From contig JAURVB010012654.1 of the NCBI GenBank assembly GCA_033002965.1, positions 27,181 to 91,180 on the forward strand: a stretch of DNA of 64,000 bases. Reading direction: 5' to 3'. The DNA is from Piper betle (lineage: Eukaryota > Streptophyta > Magnoliopsida > Piperales > Piperaceae). The translations under genes and the position numbers were made by a program. This document shows, piece after piece, positions 21,657 to 32,979 of this stretch. The number at the start of each line of letters is the position of its first letter. The first letter of the stretch is position 1. The notes beneath the pieces were generated by a model. It was not told where the DNA came from, did not search any database, and saw nothing but the letters and a program-made list of their open reading frames with translations.

Positions 21657-22170
21657 TATACTACGCCACTTCTTAACCGTAGTCATGTATGTTCTTTAGG
21701 ATGAAACCGCAGAAAAAATTTTAAAATATATCATAATATATTGCTATGAATTTTTTATCATAAAAATGTTTATCTTATTAATAAGTACTAGAGAACTAAA
21801 AGTGAAAAGTGTGAGATTAAGCTAATTTAAGATATAACAAACATAACAAAAATTAAATTATTATAATCTATTTTCTCATTTAATTAGAATTTGTCTTTGA
21901 AATCAGAGTTTATATTTAAGATATTAGATTATTATAATAGTTTATCTTATTTTTTAATAAGGATTTATTTATAAAATTAGTGTCTATCTCTAATATAATC
22001 GTTCATCAGATGCGACATCTGGCCTAGTTTAAATAATAGGAAACAAATGAAGTAATTTTTAGTGTAAACAAAACTGAACTAATTAGTTCAATTTAGTGCA
22101 CCTTCAAGAAGACTGCATTTGCAGGAGGGATGGACTGGAACATGTCTCCTGCAACAAACTTCACCCTCGA
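21077..22170 (-). pseudogene. OMT-D: exon 2 intact, exon 1 reduced to its last 70 bases
   Basis: Exon 2 (21430 to 21077) reads WILHNWNDEKC with the catalytic His, then KAIPSKEEGGKVMILDMVVNS, FMDLLMMVEANG, ERDENEWKKLFEDAGF and IELYPKHEF, ending at a stop. This is the complete C-terminal domain of an OMT. A 671-bp intron with GT-AG ends separates it from an exon 1 stub (about 22170-22102) reading VKFVAGDMFQSIPPANAVFLK. The rest of exon 1 is missing; at about 22168 the sequence jumps to the upstream region of OMT-C. The intron matches that left of OMT-A. No start codon remains. Confidence 0.85.
21497..21528. repeat. (AC)n-(GT)n palindrome
   Basis: An ACACAC run, a short CGCACG centre and a GTGTGT run form a near-perfect inverted repeat. 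It is flanked by (TA)n tracts at 21483-21494 and 21620-21660. It lies in the OMT-D intron. Confidence 0.85.
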
Positions 22171-22439
22171 GTTATGAGACCTCGACCGCAAGAGGTCCAA
22201 TTCCAATACAACTTCCGTAGTCGACCGGTGCTGAGATGATGACCAGAACCCAACAATACAATTTGGCGCATCACATACAATAAAATGCAGACAAGATTAG
22301 CAGTGATCTTCCAGGTGCAATGCACAATATCATCCATCCTCGCCAGCCATCGTAGAATAAAGGTCATGACAATCGTGAGCCTTCCATTTGGCAAAATAAT
22401 TTTATTATTGCTTCTGTTGCTGATCTATTCCAGTGATGA

Positions 22440-22449
22440 CTATAAATAG
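22440..22449 (+). promoter_or_regulatory. TATA box of OMT-C
   Basis: CTATAAATAG lies 130 bases before the ATG at 22570, in the conserved 22166-22569 upstream region shared with OMT-B and OMT-E. Confidence 0.6.
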
Positions 22450-22569
22450 TCTACCAAGATATCCAACTTGCTTCCCAACTTCACAATAGGAGTCCAGAAG
22501 TTGCTCAAACTATACCCTAGCTAGCTTCATAATCTGGACCAAATCAGATGGCTATCCAAGGTGCATGAG

Positions 22570-23686
22570 ATGTCTAGCGAGCTCTCTGAGCCACACACCA
22601 ACCTTCTCAGCATCCAATTTGGCTATGTGAACTCCATGGCCCTGAGGTGTGCAATACAAATAGGCATACCAGACCTGATTCACTCAACTGACTCCTCTTC
22701 CATGTTCCTCTCTGAACTAGCAGCTGCAATTTCCATTCCCGAAACCAAATCTTCCCATTTTTATCGCCTCATGCGCCTGCTTGTGCACTTGGGCATCTTT
22801 GCCTTGGACAGAGCAGTGGTACTTCCGAGCCTAGGTATATTCTCACTCCCACTTCCAAGCTCCTTCCACAAATCATGACAATATAGGTGTCGTCCCCTAC
22901 TCCAAAATGGTGTTGGATCCCGCACTAGTGAATCCATTATTTTACTTGGGAGACTGGATCAAGATGGAGGGCTCACTACCCTTCGAGCTTTGCCATGGTG
23001 CTAACATGTGGGTTGTGGCGGAACAAAAGCCTGATCTAAACAAAGACTTCAATGCCGGCATGGACAGTGACAGTCAGTTGTTGATGAGCTTCATTGTCAC
23101 ACATTCCCCCAACTGTTCCACGGCTTGAAGTCGCTAATTGATGTGCGTGGTGGGACAGGTGGTTGTGCCAGGACCATTGCCAAGGCCTTTCCCGACTTGA
23201 ACGTCAAGGTCTTGGATCTTCCCCATGTGGCTGCAGACTTTGCCAAGGATGACGGGGTTCAATTCATAGTAGGGGACATGTTCAAGCACATCCCATCTAC
23301 CGATGCAGTTCTGCTCAAGGTAAACATTTATTCAATTCAAACTAGTCTGCAGACGGCTCGATGACTGGTGACAGATGACTCAGTATATTCTTCACTATTG
23401 GAACGACGAGGAGTGCGTACAGATTATCAAGATTTGCAAGAAAGCAGTGGCAAACAAAGAAGAGGGAGGAAAGGGGATAATAATGGAAGTGGTGGTGAAC
23501 TCCAAGTTGAAAAATTCCGAGCATACTCAAGTACAATGCGAGGCCGATGTTTTGATGATGACCATGACTTCTAGTTGGCAAAGAGAAGAGAAAGAATGGA
23601 GCAAAATCTTCAAAGATTTTGGCTTGAAGGAATACAAGATCACACCTGGCTTCAGTGTTCGATCCGTTATTGAGCTCTATCATTGA
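22570..23686 (+). pseudogene. OMT-C: full-span O-methyltransferase with several frameshifts
   Basis: Exon 1 is 22570-23319, the intron about 64 bp, and exon 2 23384-23686, so the whole gene span is present. The start MSSELSEPHTN is clean. Three frame changes follow: near 22830 (shared with OMT-B and OMT-E), a 1-base loss near 22864 and another near 23107. The SAM motif reads DVRGGTGG instead of DVGGGTGG. Exon 2 is open for 100 codons: YILHYWNDEEC, EEGGKGIIMEVVVNS, REEKEWSKIFKDFGL, SVIELYH and a stop. This is the most complete OMT of the window but cannot make a full enzyme. Confidence 0.9.
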
Positions 23687-23699
23687 ATTTTGCCATATC

Positions 23700-24930
23700 A
23701 TATGCACTAGCTAGTCAAGGACCCCCGCACAATATTGTGCCGGCTATGTTTTAATAAATAAAATAAAAAGTTATTTATCCTTTTTAAATAATATAAAAAA
23801 TTTAATATTATCAAAGTTATAAGAAGTTATTGTAAACATATGTAACTTTAACTTAATATCTCAAATGAGTTATCATATGTAACTTTAACTTTACCTTAAT
23901 TTTGCCATATCATATGTAACTTTTTATAAGAAGTTATAAAAAGTTATATCAAAAACTTGTATCCTAGGAAGATCACCTTCGAAATAAAGAAGAAACACTT
24001 GCTAGGATTTGCATTCAACTTTTCCATCCTCAATGTAGTAAACACATCTCTCAAGTGTTGTGGATGAGACTCCATCATATCATGGCTATAAATAAGTACG
24101 TCATTAAAATAAGCTACACGCTTCCCAATAAATGGCCGTAATGTCTCGTTTATGGCTCATAAAAAATTAGGCATATTAGGCAAACCGAAAGGCATGGGCA
24201 GCCACTCAAACAAGCCTTCTCGAGTCTTTAACACCATTTCCCACTCATCTCCCGGTTGAATATAAATATGGTGATACCCACTCTGCGAATCTACTTTTGA
24301 AAATACTATTGTCCAACATATGATCCTGACGAGGCATAGGAAAGCTTTAACGAACTGTAATTCTGTAAATGGCTCGACTATCGACTTACATACGCAGGAA
24401 ACCATCCTTTTTAGGGACAAGCAAGACCGCTGTCGTGCATGGACTAGTACTTTCTCTCACATAACCTCTTTTTAAGAGCTCTTCTGCTTGTCTTCTAAGC
24501 TCATGATATTTTTCGAGTGTCATTTTATAGTGAGGCTTGTTAGGAATTGAAGCATCCAATAAGAGATCAATTTAAGCATCAGAAAATTGTTCAAGCAAGG
24601 AGGCACATGTTGGTGGCAAAGTGGATGATGTATTACTAGACTCCACATGTCTGGACACCACCAAAGTTAGACATACACCATCCTCATCGACTTCAGCTTG
24701 AAACTGATCCAACGAAAGGCAAATAAAAGCAGTACTCCTCGGAGGCAATGTCTTTTGAGCCAAAAATTCATTAGTCTCATTGCTGTGGACCAAGGAGTAG
24801 ACATTAGTTCGACCATCTCATTTCATAGTTGACAGTTGAGGCTTCAGTTGACAGTTGGCAGATAAGTGCCCACCAAAGTTGAGAAAACTATGTATACGTA
24901 GCTTTGGGTAGGGATTATATTATAGTAGGC
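23700..24930 (-). pseudogene. Ty3/gypsy gag-pol remnant (reverse transcriptase part)
   Basis: Up to about 23950 only AT-rich spacer is seen. Minus-strand reading then shows a decayed gag knuckle (GGHLSANC near 24850), a linker, the RT entry (TLEKYHELRRQAEELLKRGYVRESTSP, LLVPKKDG), then FSKVDSQSGYHHIYIQPGDEW and TREGLFEWLPMPFGL, and on to about 23960. The YxDD motif reads YFND followed by VLIYSHD. Several stops and frame changes are present. A closely similar copy is at 52985-53960. Confidence 0.8.
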
Positions 24931-27270
24931 CCAAAGACATCATGATCTGGATTTGTGTTTTGAAAACAAACTCGAGAGATTTAATCCTTGAGGGTTATTA
25001 ATCCCATAATACGATCGATTAAATGACCCATGTGGAGTTGGATACGATAAATCCACTTCCTGACACGTCTGCTCATCGGTCATATCAAATCACAATAGAA
25101 GAAAAAGTCAAACTAGATTTAAGTCCTAAACATACATGGTAGAAGCTCTAATCGTGTCCACATGCTTAGGGAACGAGCTCCTACTCCGTACCTACACTTC
25201 AAATCTAAAAGTTAACACCTACTATCTGAATGATGTATTCACACATCTTAAATACCACCCACATTAGCCTTATTCACATCATGATTATCTTAACTACATT
25301 GCAGTTAATTAGCAGCTCATACTTAATTTACCTAATTAGTTCATTAGCATTAATTCAATACAATTCAAATTATGTACATATGTTTTATTCACAATCAAGG
25401 TATTTAATTATCTCCAATAATCAAGTCCTAGTATGCTATGGTAATAATTATCAATGTTAAATAATTAAGTTGAAGTTAATTATAACTCGCGTCATTGGTG
25501 ACAACAACAACAATCAACGGCAATCTGCGTTGAATAGGGTTTGGTCGTGTGTCTCGGGAATCTAATTCAGCACTCAGTGGTGTTTGAATTTCGATTGGGT
25601 TTAACAGAAGGAATTTGGCCAAAATCTTACGATTTTTGGAGAATCCAGCAATATTCGTCTTTTCTGGTAGATTCTGTCGTTTTCGATGGTTTCCGGCCGA
25701 TGAGGTGACGTGGTCGGCGCTATGCGTTAGCGTCGGCTCAGCGAGCTCGACGTGACCATGATGCGGACGTGGGCGACAACGGCGGTGACAGTAGTCGGTG
25801 GTGACCGTGGGTGTCGGGTAGGGATGCTCGATCGACCTTGGGCCGGTCTTGGTGGAAGTACACGGGGACAGAAAAGATCACCTTAGTCAAAGGGACGGCG
25901 ACGACGGCACGATAACGGCGGTAAAGTCGGAGTTGGGAGCGCGGTACTGGCTCGTGGCTTCCTCGTGTCGGGGAGGCCAGGTGACGGCCGGGGAAGGCGA
26001 AGGATGTCTCGACGACTATCCGGTGGAGGTTGGTGGTGTAGATAAGCAGCGGTGCGGCGGCCGGAGGCGGCTATGACACCGGCGATTGGGGAGGCTATTG
26101 GGTGAGAGGAAGAAACTTAGGGGGAAAGTTTCGGTGGCAATTTTGTAATTAAAAATTAACTCGACTCCGACTCGAGTTAAAAATAATAACTAACTCTTAA
26201 TAAATTCTAAAAAAAATCCAAATAAATATGAAAAATATGAACAATACCATAAAATATAATACACTCAATAACATCAAAATGACATGTTATATAACTAATA
26301 ACCCGCCCAAACTGCTATCAAGGCCTCATAATACATTATTTGGCCTAAAAATAATTTTGCGATCAAATGCATAAAATAAAAACTGGCATACTATCATATA
26401 CTCTTATAACTCATTTTTTATCATTTTTCTAACATTATCACTACTTGGCTCCACTTAACCTTCATCGTTCATAACACACAGTCGGCCTCAGCACACACGT
26501 TATGCAACTAATTCGAACTGAACCAATGGTTGAACAGACTATTTTGGTAACGTAAAACTCTGATTTAAGCCACGAGTTTTACACACCCTATTAGAATTAA
26601 CTACGTGACCCCGTTTAGATTCAATAAGGAGCCGTGAAGAGCTCTATACAAATCTGGTATAACTTTCTTTCTATCGTATTAATAGGAAAAACTAGTAAAA
26701 AATTAATAGTAATTAATAGTAAAGGAATTAAACTAGCCAAAGACATGCAATGTTTGGGATACATTTAAAACTTATTATTAATATATATTTAAAATATACC
26801 AATTAACTTCATAAGAGGCAACCAAATATAATGAAATTGAATAATAAACCATTAAATAACACAAAAACTTAATAAAGCTAGTACCCGGTGGTTCCTTTTT
26901 TGTTTTTGAAAAGACTTTCCCAGTCACCCTCTCTCCCTCCCTGCACCTTTGGATATGAAGACACCTTCCCATTTCCATATCAATCACCACAAACTATTCT
27001 AAGAATTCATTATAAAAAAGGAAACTGTGAAATAAAGATGATAATCATGCGTGCAACAAAGCAGAATAAATACGACAAAAAATCAACAACTATATATTGG
27101 CAGAAGAAGATGCTAAACAGGGAAAAAGCGATTGCTAGATGATTAATGAATTGCATAGAAGTCACTTGAACCCCCTACAACCTAATAGTGTTAAAACTCT
27201 GGTTTAAAAAGAAAAAATTACGACTGAACAATGGCCATGACATATCATATCTATTCTCCTCTCTCGATTC
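24931..27270. repeat. Repeat block A, copy 2, left part (A2)
   Basis: From about 24950 it resembles the sequences at 6520 and 53990, and from 25400 it follows A1 closely, including the GC-rich part at 25650-26110. No gene is supported. It ends in the target-site copy GATTC (27266-27270) of the inserted retroelement. Confidence 0.6.
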
Positions 27271-27703
27271 TGGTATGAATAAAGTGAGTAGAACGAAAGG
27301 GCGTTACGGGGCATTGCGAGATCCATGAATTCGAGGTGAATAATGAGAATAAATTGTAAGGATGAATTCGAGGTGAATAATGAGAATAAATTGTAATGAG
27401 GGAAAACTAGGAAGTGTGGCTATATAAGGGGGAGAGACTGATTGTAAAGGACATGACTTTTGATGAATTAAATCTTTGCTTTCTTCTTATCTTTGTTCTT
27501 TGTTCTTCTTCCTATTTTCTAGGGAGATCTTTCTGGGAGCAGGGTTTAACCACTGTCCCATCCTCCATCATCTCAACCATTTCTCCAACTCCCTTCAGAT
27601 TCCAGGCCAATCGTCTCCTCCATGGCACCAGCCAAGCAGGGGAACAAGCAAGGAACTAAGGGGAAAGAGGTCATCGTCGACCTTGGTGAGGAAAATCCTA
27701 CCA
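27271..27703 (+). repeat. 5' LTR of aminotransferase element copy 1
   Basis: It contains a 37-bp tandem duplication (about 27316-27394), a TATA box (CTATATAAGG, from 27420) and the start codon of the fusion frame (27622). So the LTR supplies promoter, leader and the first 27 codons. Confidence 0.95.
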
Positions 27704-27706
27704 ATT

Positions 27707-27718
27707 TGGTATCAGAGC
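27707..27718 (+). other. Primer-binding site, tRNA-Met type
   Basis: TGGTATCAGAGC, three bases after the LTR, is the usual complement of the initiator tRNA-Met 3' end. The fusion reading frame passes through it. Confidence 0.9.
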
Positions 27719-29197
27719 AAGGCGAGGGAGGTACGAATCCATCACCAAACTCGATTGAATTATCTCACATTAAACAGATTCAGGATTACTTGATTACTGC
27801 TGTTGCTGAAATTTCTACAAAACTCGACATGTTAATGCAATCGAGAGTTGAGGTTAGGGGAATCTGGATAATCGTGAGGGAATTGGGACATCTCATATGA
27901 GAGTTCCTGTTGGGTTGGATATTGATGATCAATGGCAAGATAGTCGAAGAAACACCCAAAGGGAAGAACAGGCAAGGATGTCGGGAGGAAGGATTCCGCA
28001 AACGTACCGGGATGACGATGGGAAGCCGGTTGTTTTTGAGTGCGTCCGGGAAGCCGAGAGGCGTATCGCCGGACATAAGAATATGGAGTATCATCCGATG
28101 GGTGGGAGTCTAGCAATGGTAGAGGAAACATTGAAGCTGGCATATGGGGATAACTCTCACCTAATTAAGGATAAAAGAATTGCAGCGGTGCAAGCACTTT
28201 CTGGAACTGGTGCATGCCGACTCTTTGCTGATTTTCAGAAGCGCTTCATTCCTGATTCCCAGATCTACATACCAGTGCCAACTTGGGCCAACCATCATAA
28301 TATTTGGAGAGATTCTCAGGTGACCCAAAGAACTTTCCATTACTATCATCCGGAGACAAGGGGGCTAGATTTTGCTTCAATAATGGATGATATCAAGAAT
28401 GCACCAAATGGTTCCTTCTTCTTGCTTCATGCATGTGCACACAATCCTACTGGAGTAGATCCAACAGAAGAACAGTGGAGAGAGATGTCATACCAGTTCA
28501 AGGTGAAGAATCATTTTGCCTTCTTTGACATGGCATACCAAGGTTTTGCAAGTGGTGATCCGGAGAGAGATGCAAAAGCCATTCGTATCTTTCTTGAAGA
28601 TGGCCATTTAATTGGATGCGCTCAATCATATGCCACAAATATGGGTCTTTATGGTCAAAGAGTAGGTTGCCTCAGTGTTCTCTGTGAAGATGACAAGAAA
28701 GCTGTAGCTGTGAAGATTCAGTTGCAGCAATTAGCTAGGCCTATGTATAGCAATCCACCAATTCATGGTGCTCTTATTGTCTCTACAATACTTGGCGATC
28801 CTGAACTGAAGAGTTTGTGGCTCAAGGAGGTGAAGGCCATGGCTGACCGGATAATTGGAATGCGGTCTGCTTTTAGAGAAAACCTTGAGAAACTAGGGTC
28901 TCCTCTATCCTAGGAGCAAACATTGCCCTCTGTTCTTGTTATTGCTGTTATTTCTGCATCTTTAACTTCTAAGGCCAGGCTTGGTACTTGTGGCATTCAG
29001 CAGATTGGGGGCCACTTGGGATCAAACAGGTGCACGTCTATTGCTGCTGGGATTAATGCATTGGCTTTGAAGCATGGCATTTCGTCGCGCCTTGGCCAGC
29101 TGTTATTCCTGTACCAATTTCTTACCTTATACTACTCCAATGACGGATACTTCCTTGTAATTCGTAATCTGTACAACCTTGGGGACAAGGTTCTTGT

Positions 29198-29212
29198 AAA
29201 GGGGAGGGTAAT
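29198..29212 (+). other. Polypurine tract
   Basis: AAAGGGGAGGGTAAT sits directly before the 3' LTR, where plus-strand DNA synthesis would be primed. Confidence 0.85.
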
Positions 29213-29645
29213 TGGTATGAATAAAGTGAGTAGAACGAAAGGGCGTTACGGGGCATTGCGAGATCCATGAATTCGAGGTGAATAATGAGAATAAATTGTA
29301 AGGATGAATTCGAGGTGAATAATGAGAATAAATTGTAATGGGGGAAAACTAGAAAGTGTGGCTATATAAGGGGGAGAGACTGATTGTAAAGGACATGACT
29401 TTTGATGAATTAAATCTTTGTTTTCTTCTTATCTTTGTTCTTTGTTCTTCTTCCTATTTTCTAGGGAGATCTTCCTCGGAGCAGGGTTTAACCACTGTCC
29501 CATCCTCCATCATCTCAACCATTTCTCCAACTCCCTTCAGATTCCAGGCCAATCGTCTCCTCCATGGCACCAGCCAAGCAGGGGAACAAGCAAGGAACTA
29601 AGGGGAAAGAGGTCATCGTCGACCTTGGTGAGGAAAATCCTACCA
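29213..29645 (+). repeat. 3' LTR of aminotransferase element copy 1
   Basis: 433 bp, about 99 percent identical to the 5' LTR by eye. It ends ...CCTACCA before the target copy GATTC. Confidence 0.95.
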
Positions 29646-31870
29646 GATTCCCCCCCTCCTTGCTCCCTGCTAGCCGCCACCCTCAATTCAATCCCTATCC
29701 TATTCCTACCTTACCAACCTCTGGCTTCTTCTATTTCTTTATGATTCCTTCATGCACCCTTTATGCGGTGGAGATAAGTAACTTAAATCATTAGGATTTA
29801 CTGGAAAATATCATTAATCAAGCATCGTCATTTCATGTAAGTAAAGGTGCGAGTGTTATGATACGAGCAAGCTCTGTGAAAAAGAAAGATAACAAGCAAA
29901 AGAGTACACTAGAAAGGTGACAAACAAAAGAGGGTTATGTACTGTGGGGAAAGAAAACTCTTAGCCGGGTCCTGACCCCCGAGTGGTGGCTGCCACCGAC
30001 AGTGAGGAGCGGGTGGAGTCGGGAGAAAGGAGGGAGTTAGGGATTTAGGGGGTGGGCGGCTGCATCATCAAACTACCCAGCGTCATGGTTAGAATAAATC
30101 GGCTGATTCACAAAATAAGTTGATGAATCAATCGATTTTACTTGGATTGGCAGGTTGCCGGTTCACAAAATATAGGTTGAATTGCCTTTTTGAAATTATC
30201 CAATTTACTCCTATTCCACCCACCATTCTCATTAGACCGATTTAGTCCAAAGATCACTTACAATATTACTTATTAACTCATCGAACGTATACGGTATTAG
30301 AGATCTCATGTAGCTAAGTATTAGCAAATTCACTGTAACACTTGCATGATTGACTTAAATCTTCTTAGTTGAATAGGATTAACTTAATTATTAGAGTTAA
30401 TTTTTTAAAGACCTCAATTAAAAAGATTTAATCCAATCATGTAAGTGTTGCAGTAAATTTTGAACCCAAAAATACTTTCAAAATAAAATACAAAAACTTT
30501 CAAGGATCCTCACTATCATGTCGTTCGACTCTTCCTTTTCGCCTTCTACGCCCCAAATCCTATCTCTTCCAACGGGTGCCTCCCTTGGAGTCCATGTTTG
30601 GCATTCAACTTTTCTAAAAAGTCTTTTTTAGTATTTTGTTATATTTAATATTTTTCTTGGTCTTTATTTTTTTTCTAATAATTCTCATTTCAATTTTTGA
30701 TAAATATTTGTTTGTTCATTTGGCTATCCAAGATGCTAGTTTGGAGACTACAATGTTGTGGAACTGTAGTGGGGTGTGGATGTTGGTCATTGATTTGGTG
30801 GGTATGGAAATGAAATTTAATTTAATTTACATACAATTTTTTTGCTTGAAATAGTTTGCTCTTTTGAATTTGGTGGGCATGGTTGATTTGTTTTTTCTAC
30901 AATGGAGTGAAAAATGTTTGCATGAGTCTGGTCTGTTGGTTCATTGATTTGGTAGCGTTGGGATAGATAGTGAGGTGGTAATTGAGAACAGATTTGGTTG
31001 GTGTTCTATTGATTTTTTTATATGGGCATTTCTTGAATTATAAAACTGCTTTATTATATTGTTATTATGCAGCTTTTGTGATTTGTGAGTTGTAAGATGT
31101 TTTAGTATTTTTTTATATGAATTGAGCACGGAATTTTTTTTTATATCGTTGACTTTATTATGCCATATTGAACATTTAGACATATGAACATTTTTTGAAG
31201 GTTTTGTTAATTGTTCAGATTTATTTTTATTGTTGCATTGTCCTTTGTTATATCATTATAAGATGTGGAATTGTAATTGGGACACCCCGAATCCGGCTGA
31301 TTCATGAACCGAACTGAAACATCACAGGTCCTGAGTGGATTTATTCTCAGCATCTCAAGATACTAGATGTCAAACAGTATGCATGGATGAATGCATGGAA
31401 CCCTAACATGTCAATACATGGAAGACATGACAACTAATTCATACAAAAATAATGGCGATAAAATTGATAAGAATTTTTGAAATAAAATGGACAAAATCTC
31501 CCATGAAAGTGCAAGTATGGACCACTCTATCAAATAAACATGTATAAACATAGAAATCTAGACACATTCATTGGACCATATTTTTCACACATATATTTAA
31601 TTTGACCACATCACAATATTCTACGTTTTGGGTCTCAACCCACCAGTTCATTCTATTCACATTTCCACTTTTTATCGTTCAGACTGTACACTAATGTATA
31701 TTTCAGATCTTGTTATGACTATCCATTTCTATATACCCAAAATCTCTATCACAAGTATTTCATTTTCATAATAACATAAGAAAACAATCGAAACAGTGAA
31801 AACAAACATTTTGTTGGCGAGCATGGGTGTATGTGTGCAAGGTAAGTCACTGCTCCTCCATCCAAGCCGG
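29646..31870. repeat. Repeat block A, copy 2, right part
   Basis: This resumes block A exactly where the retroelement split it and follows A1 (3782-6480), with internal deletions relative to A1 (for example 3900-4380). It includes the leader-like segment at 30490-30600 and the TGTGACACCC-like LTR start (GGGACACCCC at about 31279). No gene is supported. Confidence 0.6.
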
Positions 31871-32741
31871 CGTATTAATTATTTAATCCTCACCTACATA
31901 TATATAATGAAAAACGTCAGTACTTGTCCAAATATATAACTACATAACAAACTAGCAAATGGGAGTTGACTCTCATTTTGAATAAAAATATTTATATACT
32001 TCTCGTGAACACTCCTAAGGGCAACTACTGACGAGCCACGGGGCTGCAAACCCGAAACGTCCCAAACTGACTGGTCTGATTCCTCTCTTGGCATTTTCTC
32101 ATTTTCCTCGTCCCTTGGGACTACCAGTATATCCTAAGCCCTCTCCTTTCCTCCATAATTCTCATTTTCTCATTTTCCTTGTCCCTTGGGACTACCAGTA
32201 TATCTTAAGCCCTCTTCTTTCCTCCATAATTCTCATGGCCTCTTCTTTCCTCTATAATTCTCATGTCCTCTTCTTTCCTCTATAATTCTCATGTCCTCTT
32301 CTTTCCTCCATAGTTCTCATGGCCTTGAATACAAAAGCCAGGACGCTCAAGCAGTCACCTTTAGTACCCTTTGAACCACAAGTCCAAATGTGCGTTGTAC
32401 TAAACAGTACCCATAAACCTCCATGTTTCTCATGGTGTGAGGAACTCAAAAGGGAGTTTTCAAGATCCCTTGGGAATAGAACAACCTACTCACTAATCTA
32501 TAGCTCTCTTTGACTGGCACGAGCACCCGCTCATGGTACGTGCGATTCAGTTTTTCCCATCTCTCGTCTCATTAAATCCCGATAAAGCTATATATAGGGT
32601 TGGGAAGGGATTCATATAATATGCCCAAAGGCAAATTGCGGTGGATCTTATCTTTGAAATCATACTCGAGGGATCTCATCCTCGAGGGTTATTAATCCGG
32701 AAAACTAGTTGACTATATGACCCGGGTTAAGTGGGATCCAA
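31871..32741. repeat. Extra segment with tandem expansion
   Basis: 31871-32640 matches 57178-57792 of unit 3 and is missing from A1, where GCCGG joins directly to GTGGATCTTATT. It has a TATA-like CTATATATAGG near 32590. Two direct copies of a ~74-bp unit (32085-32230) and about four copies of a ~29-bp unit (CCTCTTCTTTCCTCYATAATTC, about 32212-32330) are expansions absent from unit 3. The last 100 bp match 6520-6617. Confidence 0.65.
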
Positions 32742-32892
32742 TGTAATGATCCGCCCAAAGTGCAAACTAATGGGCTAAGTCATTTCTTTAAAAGTGGTTA
32801 ACCAATTTAAAGATCTATAGTCCATTCCCACTTATAAACTGGATCTTATCCCAGTAGGTATTAGATGCGGGTCTAAGTTGATGGATCTCACA
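32742..32892 (-). mobile_element. Solo LTR of the TRIM
   Basis: One 151-bp LTR lies at the site occupied by complete TRIMs in the other units (6618-7079, 57896-58357), flanked on the right by TCCGA. This fits LTR-LTR recombination that removed the body. Confidence 0.88.
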
Positions 32893-32979
32893 TCCGATAA
32901 AACGCCACTTAGCCCATCCTGCAAGTAATAAAAGAAACATACAATAGAATAGATCGTTAGTGGCACAGTGGAAGAATCA

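Larger units (their letters stand above)
27622..29220 (+). pseudogene. Gag-like/aspartate aminotransferase fusion, broken copy
   Basis: Same protein as the intact copy at 43409-45007. Here a 1-base loss near 27858 (RVEVRGI instead of RVEDRGN) shifts the frame, and codon TGG is TAG at 28911-28913 (after GSPLS). The aminotransferase part includes YRDDDGKPVVFECVREAE, LSGTGACRLFADFQKRF, HNPTGVDP, FFDMAYQGFASGDP and SYATNMGLYGQRVG. The catalytic Lys of the SYAKNMG motif is Thr here too, so the loss predates the split of the two copies. No introns interrupt it. Confidence 0.92.
27271..29645 (+). mobile_element. LTR retroelement carrying a captured aspartate aminotransferase (copy 1)
   Basis: The 2375-bp element begins TGGTATGAAT and ends TCCTACCA, with 433-bp LTRs (27271-27703, 29213-29645). 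Target duplications are GATTC (27266-27270, 29646-29650); block A copies 1 and 3 show the empty site. It has a tRNA-Met primer site and a polypurine tract but no protease, reverse transcriptase or integrase. Its interior is mostly host aspartate aminotransferase coding sequence. By eye the two LTRs differ at about five positions. Its transposition would need enzymes from another LTR element. Confidence 0.95.

Noticed and set aside
22570..23686. OMT-C as a working gene
   Set aside because: Three frame changes in exon 1 and a damaged SAM motif, although the overall span and exon 2 look good.
27897..28913. Aspartate aminotransferase as a normal nuclear gene
   Set aside because: It is intron-less, lacks both protein ends and the catalytic Lys, and lies exactly between LTRs with target duplications.
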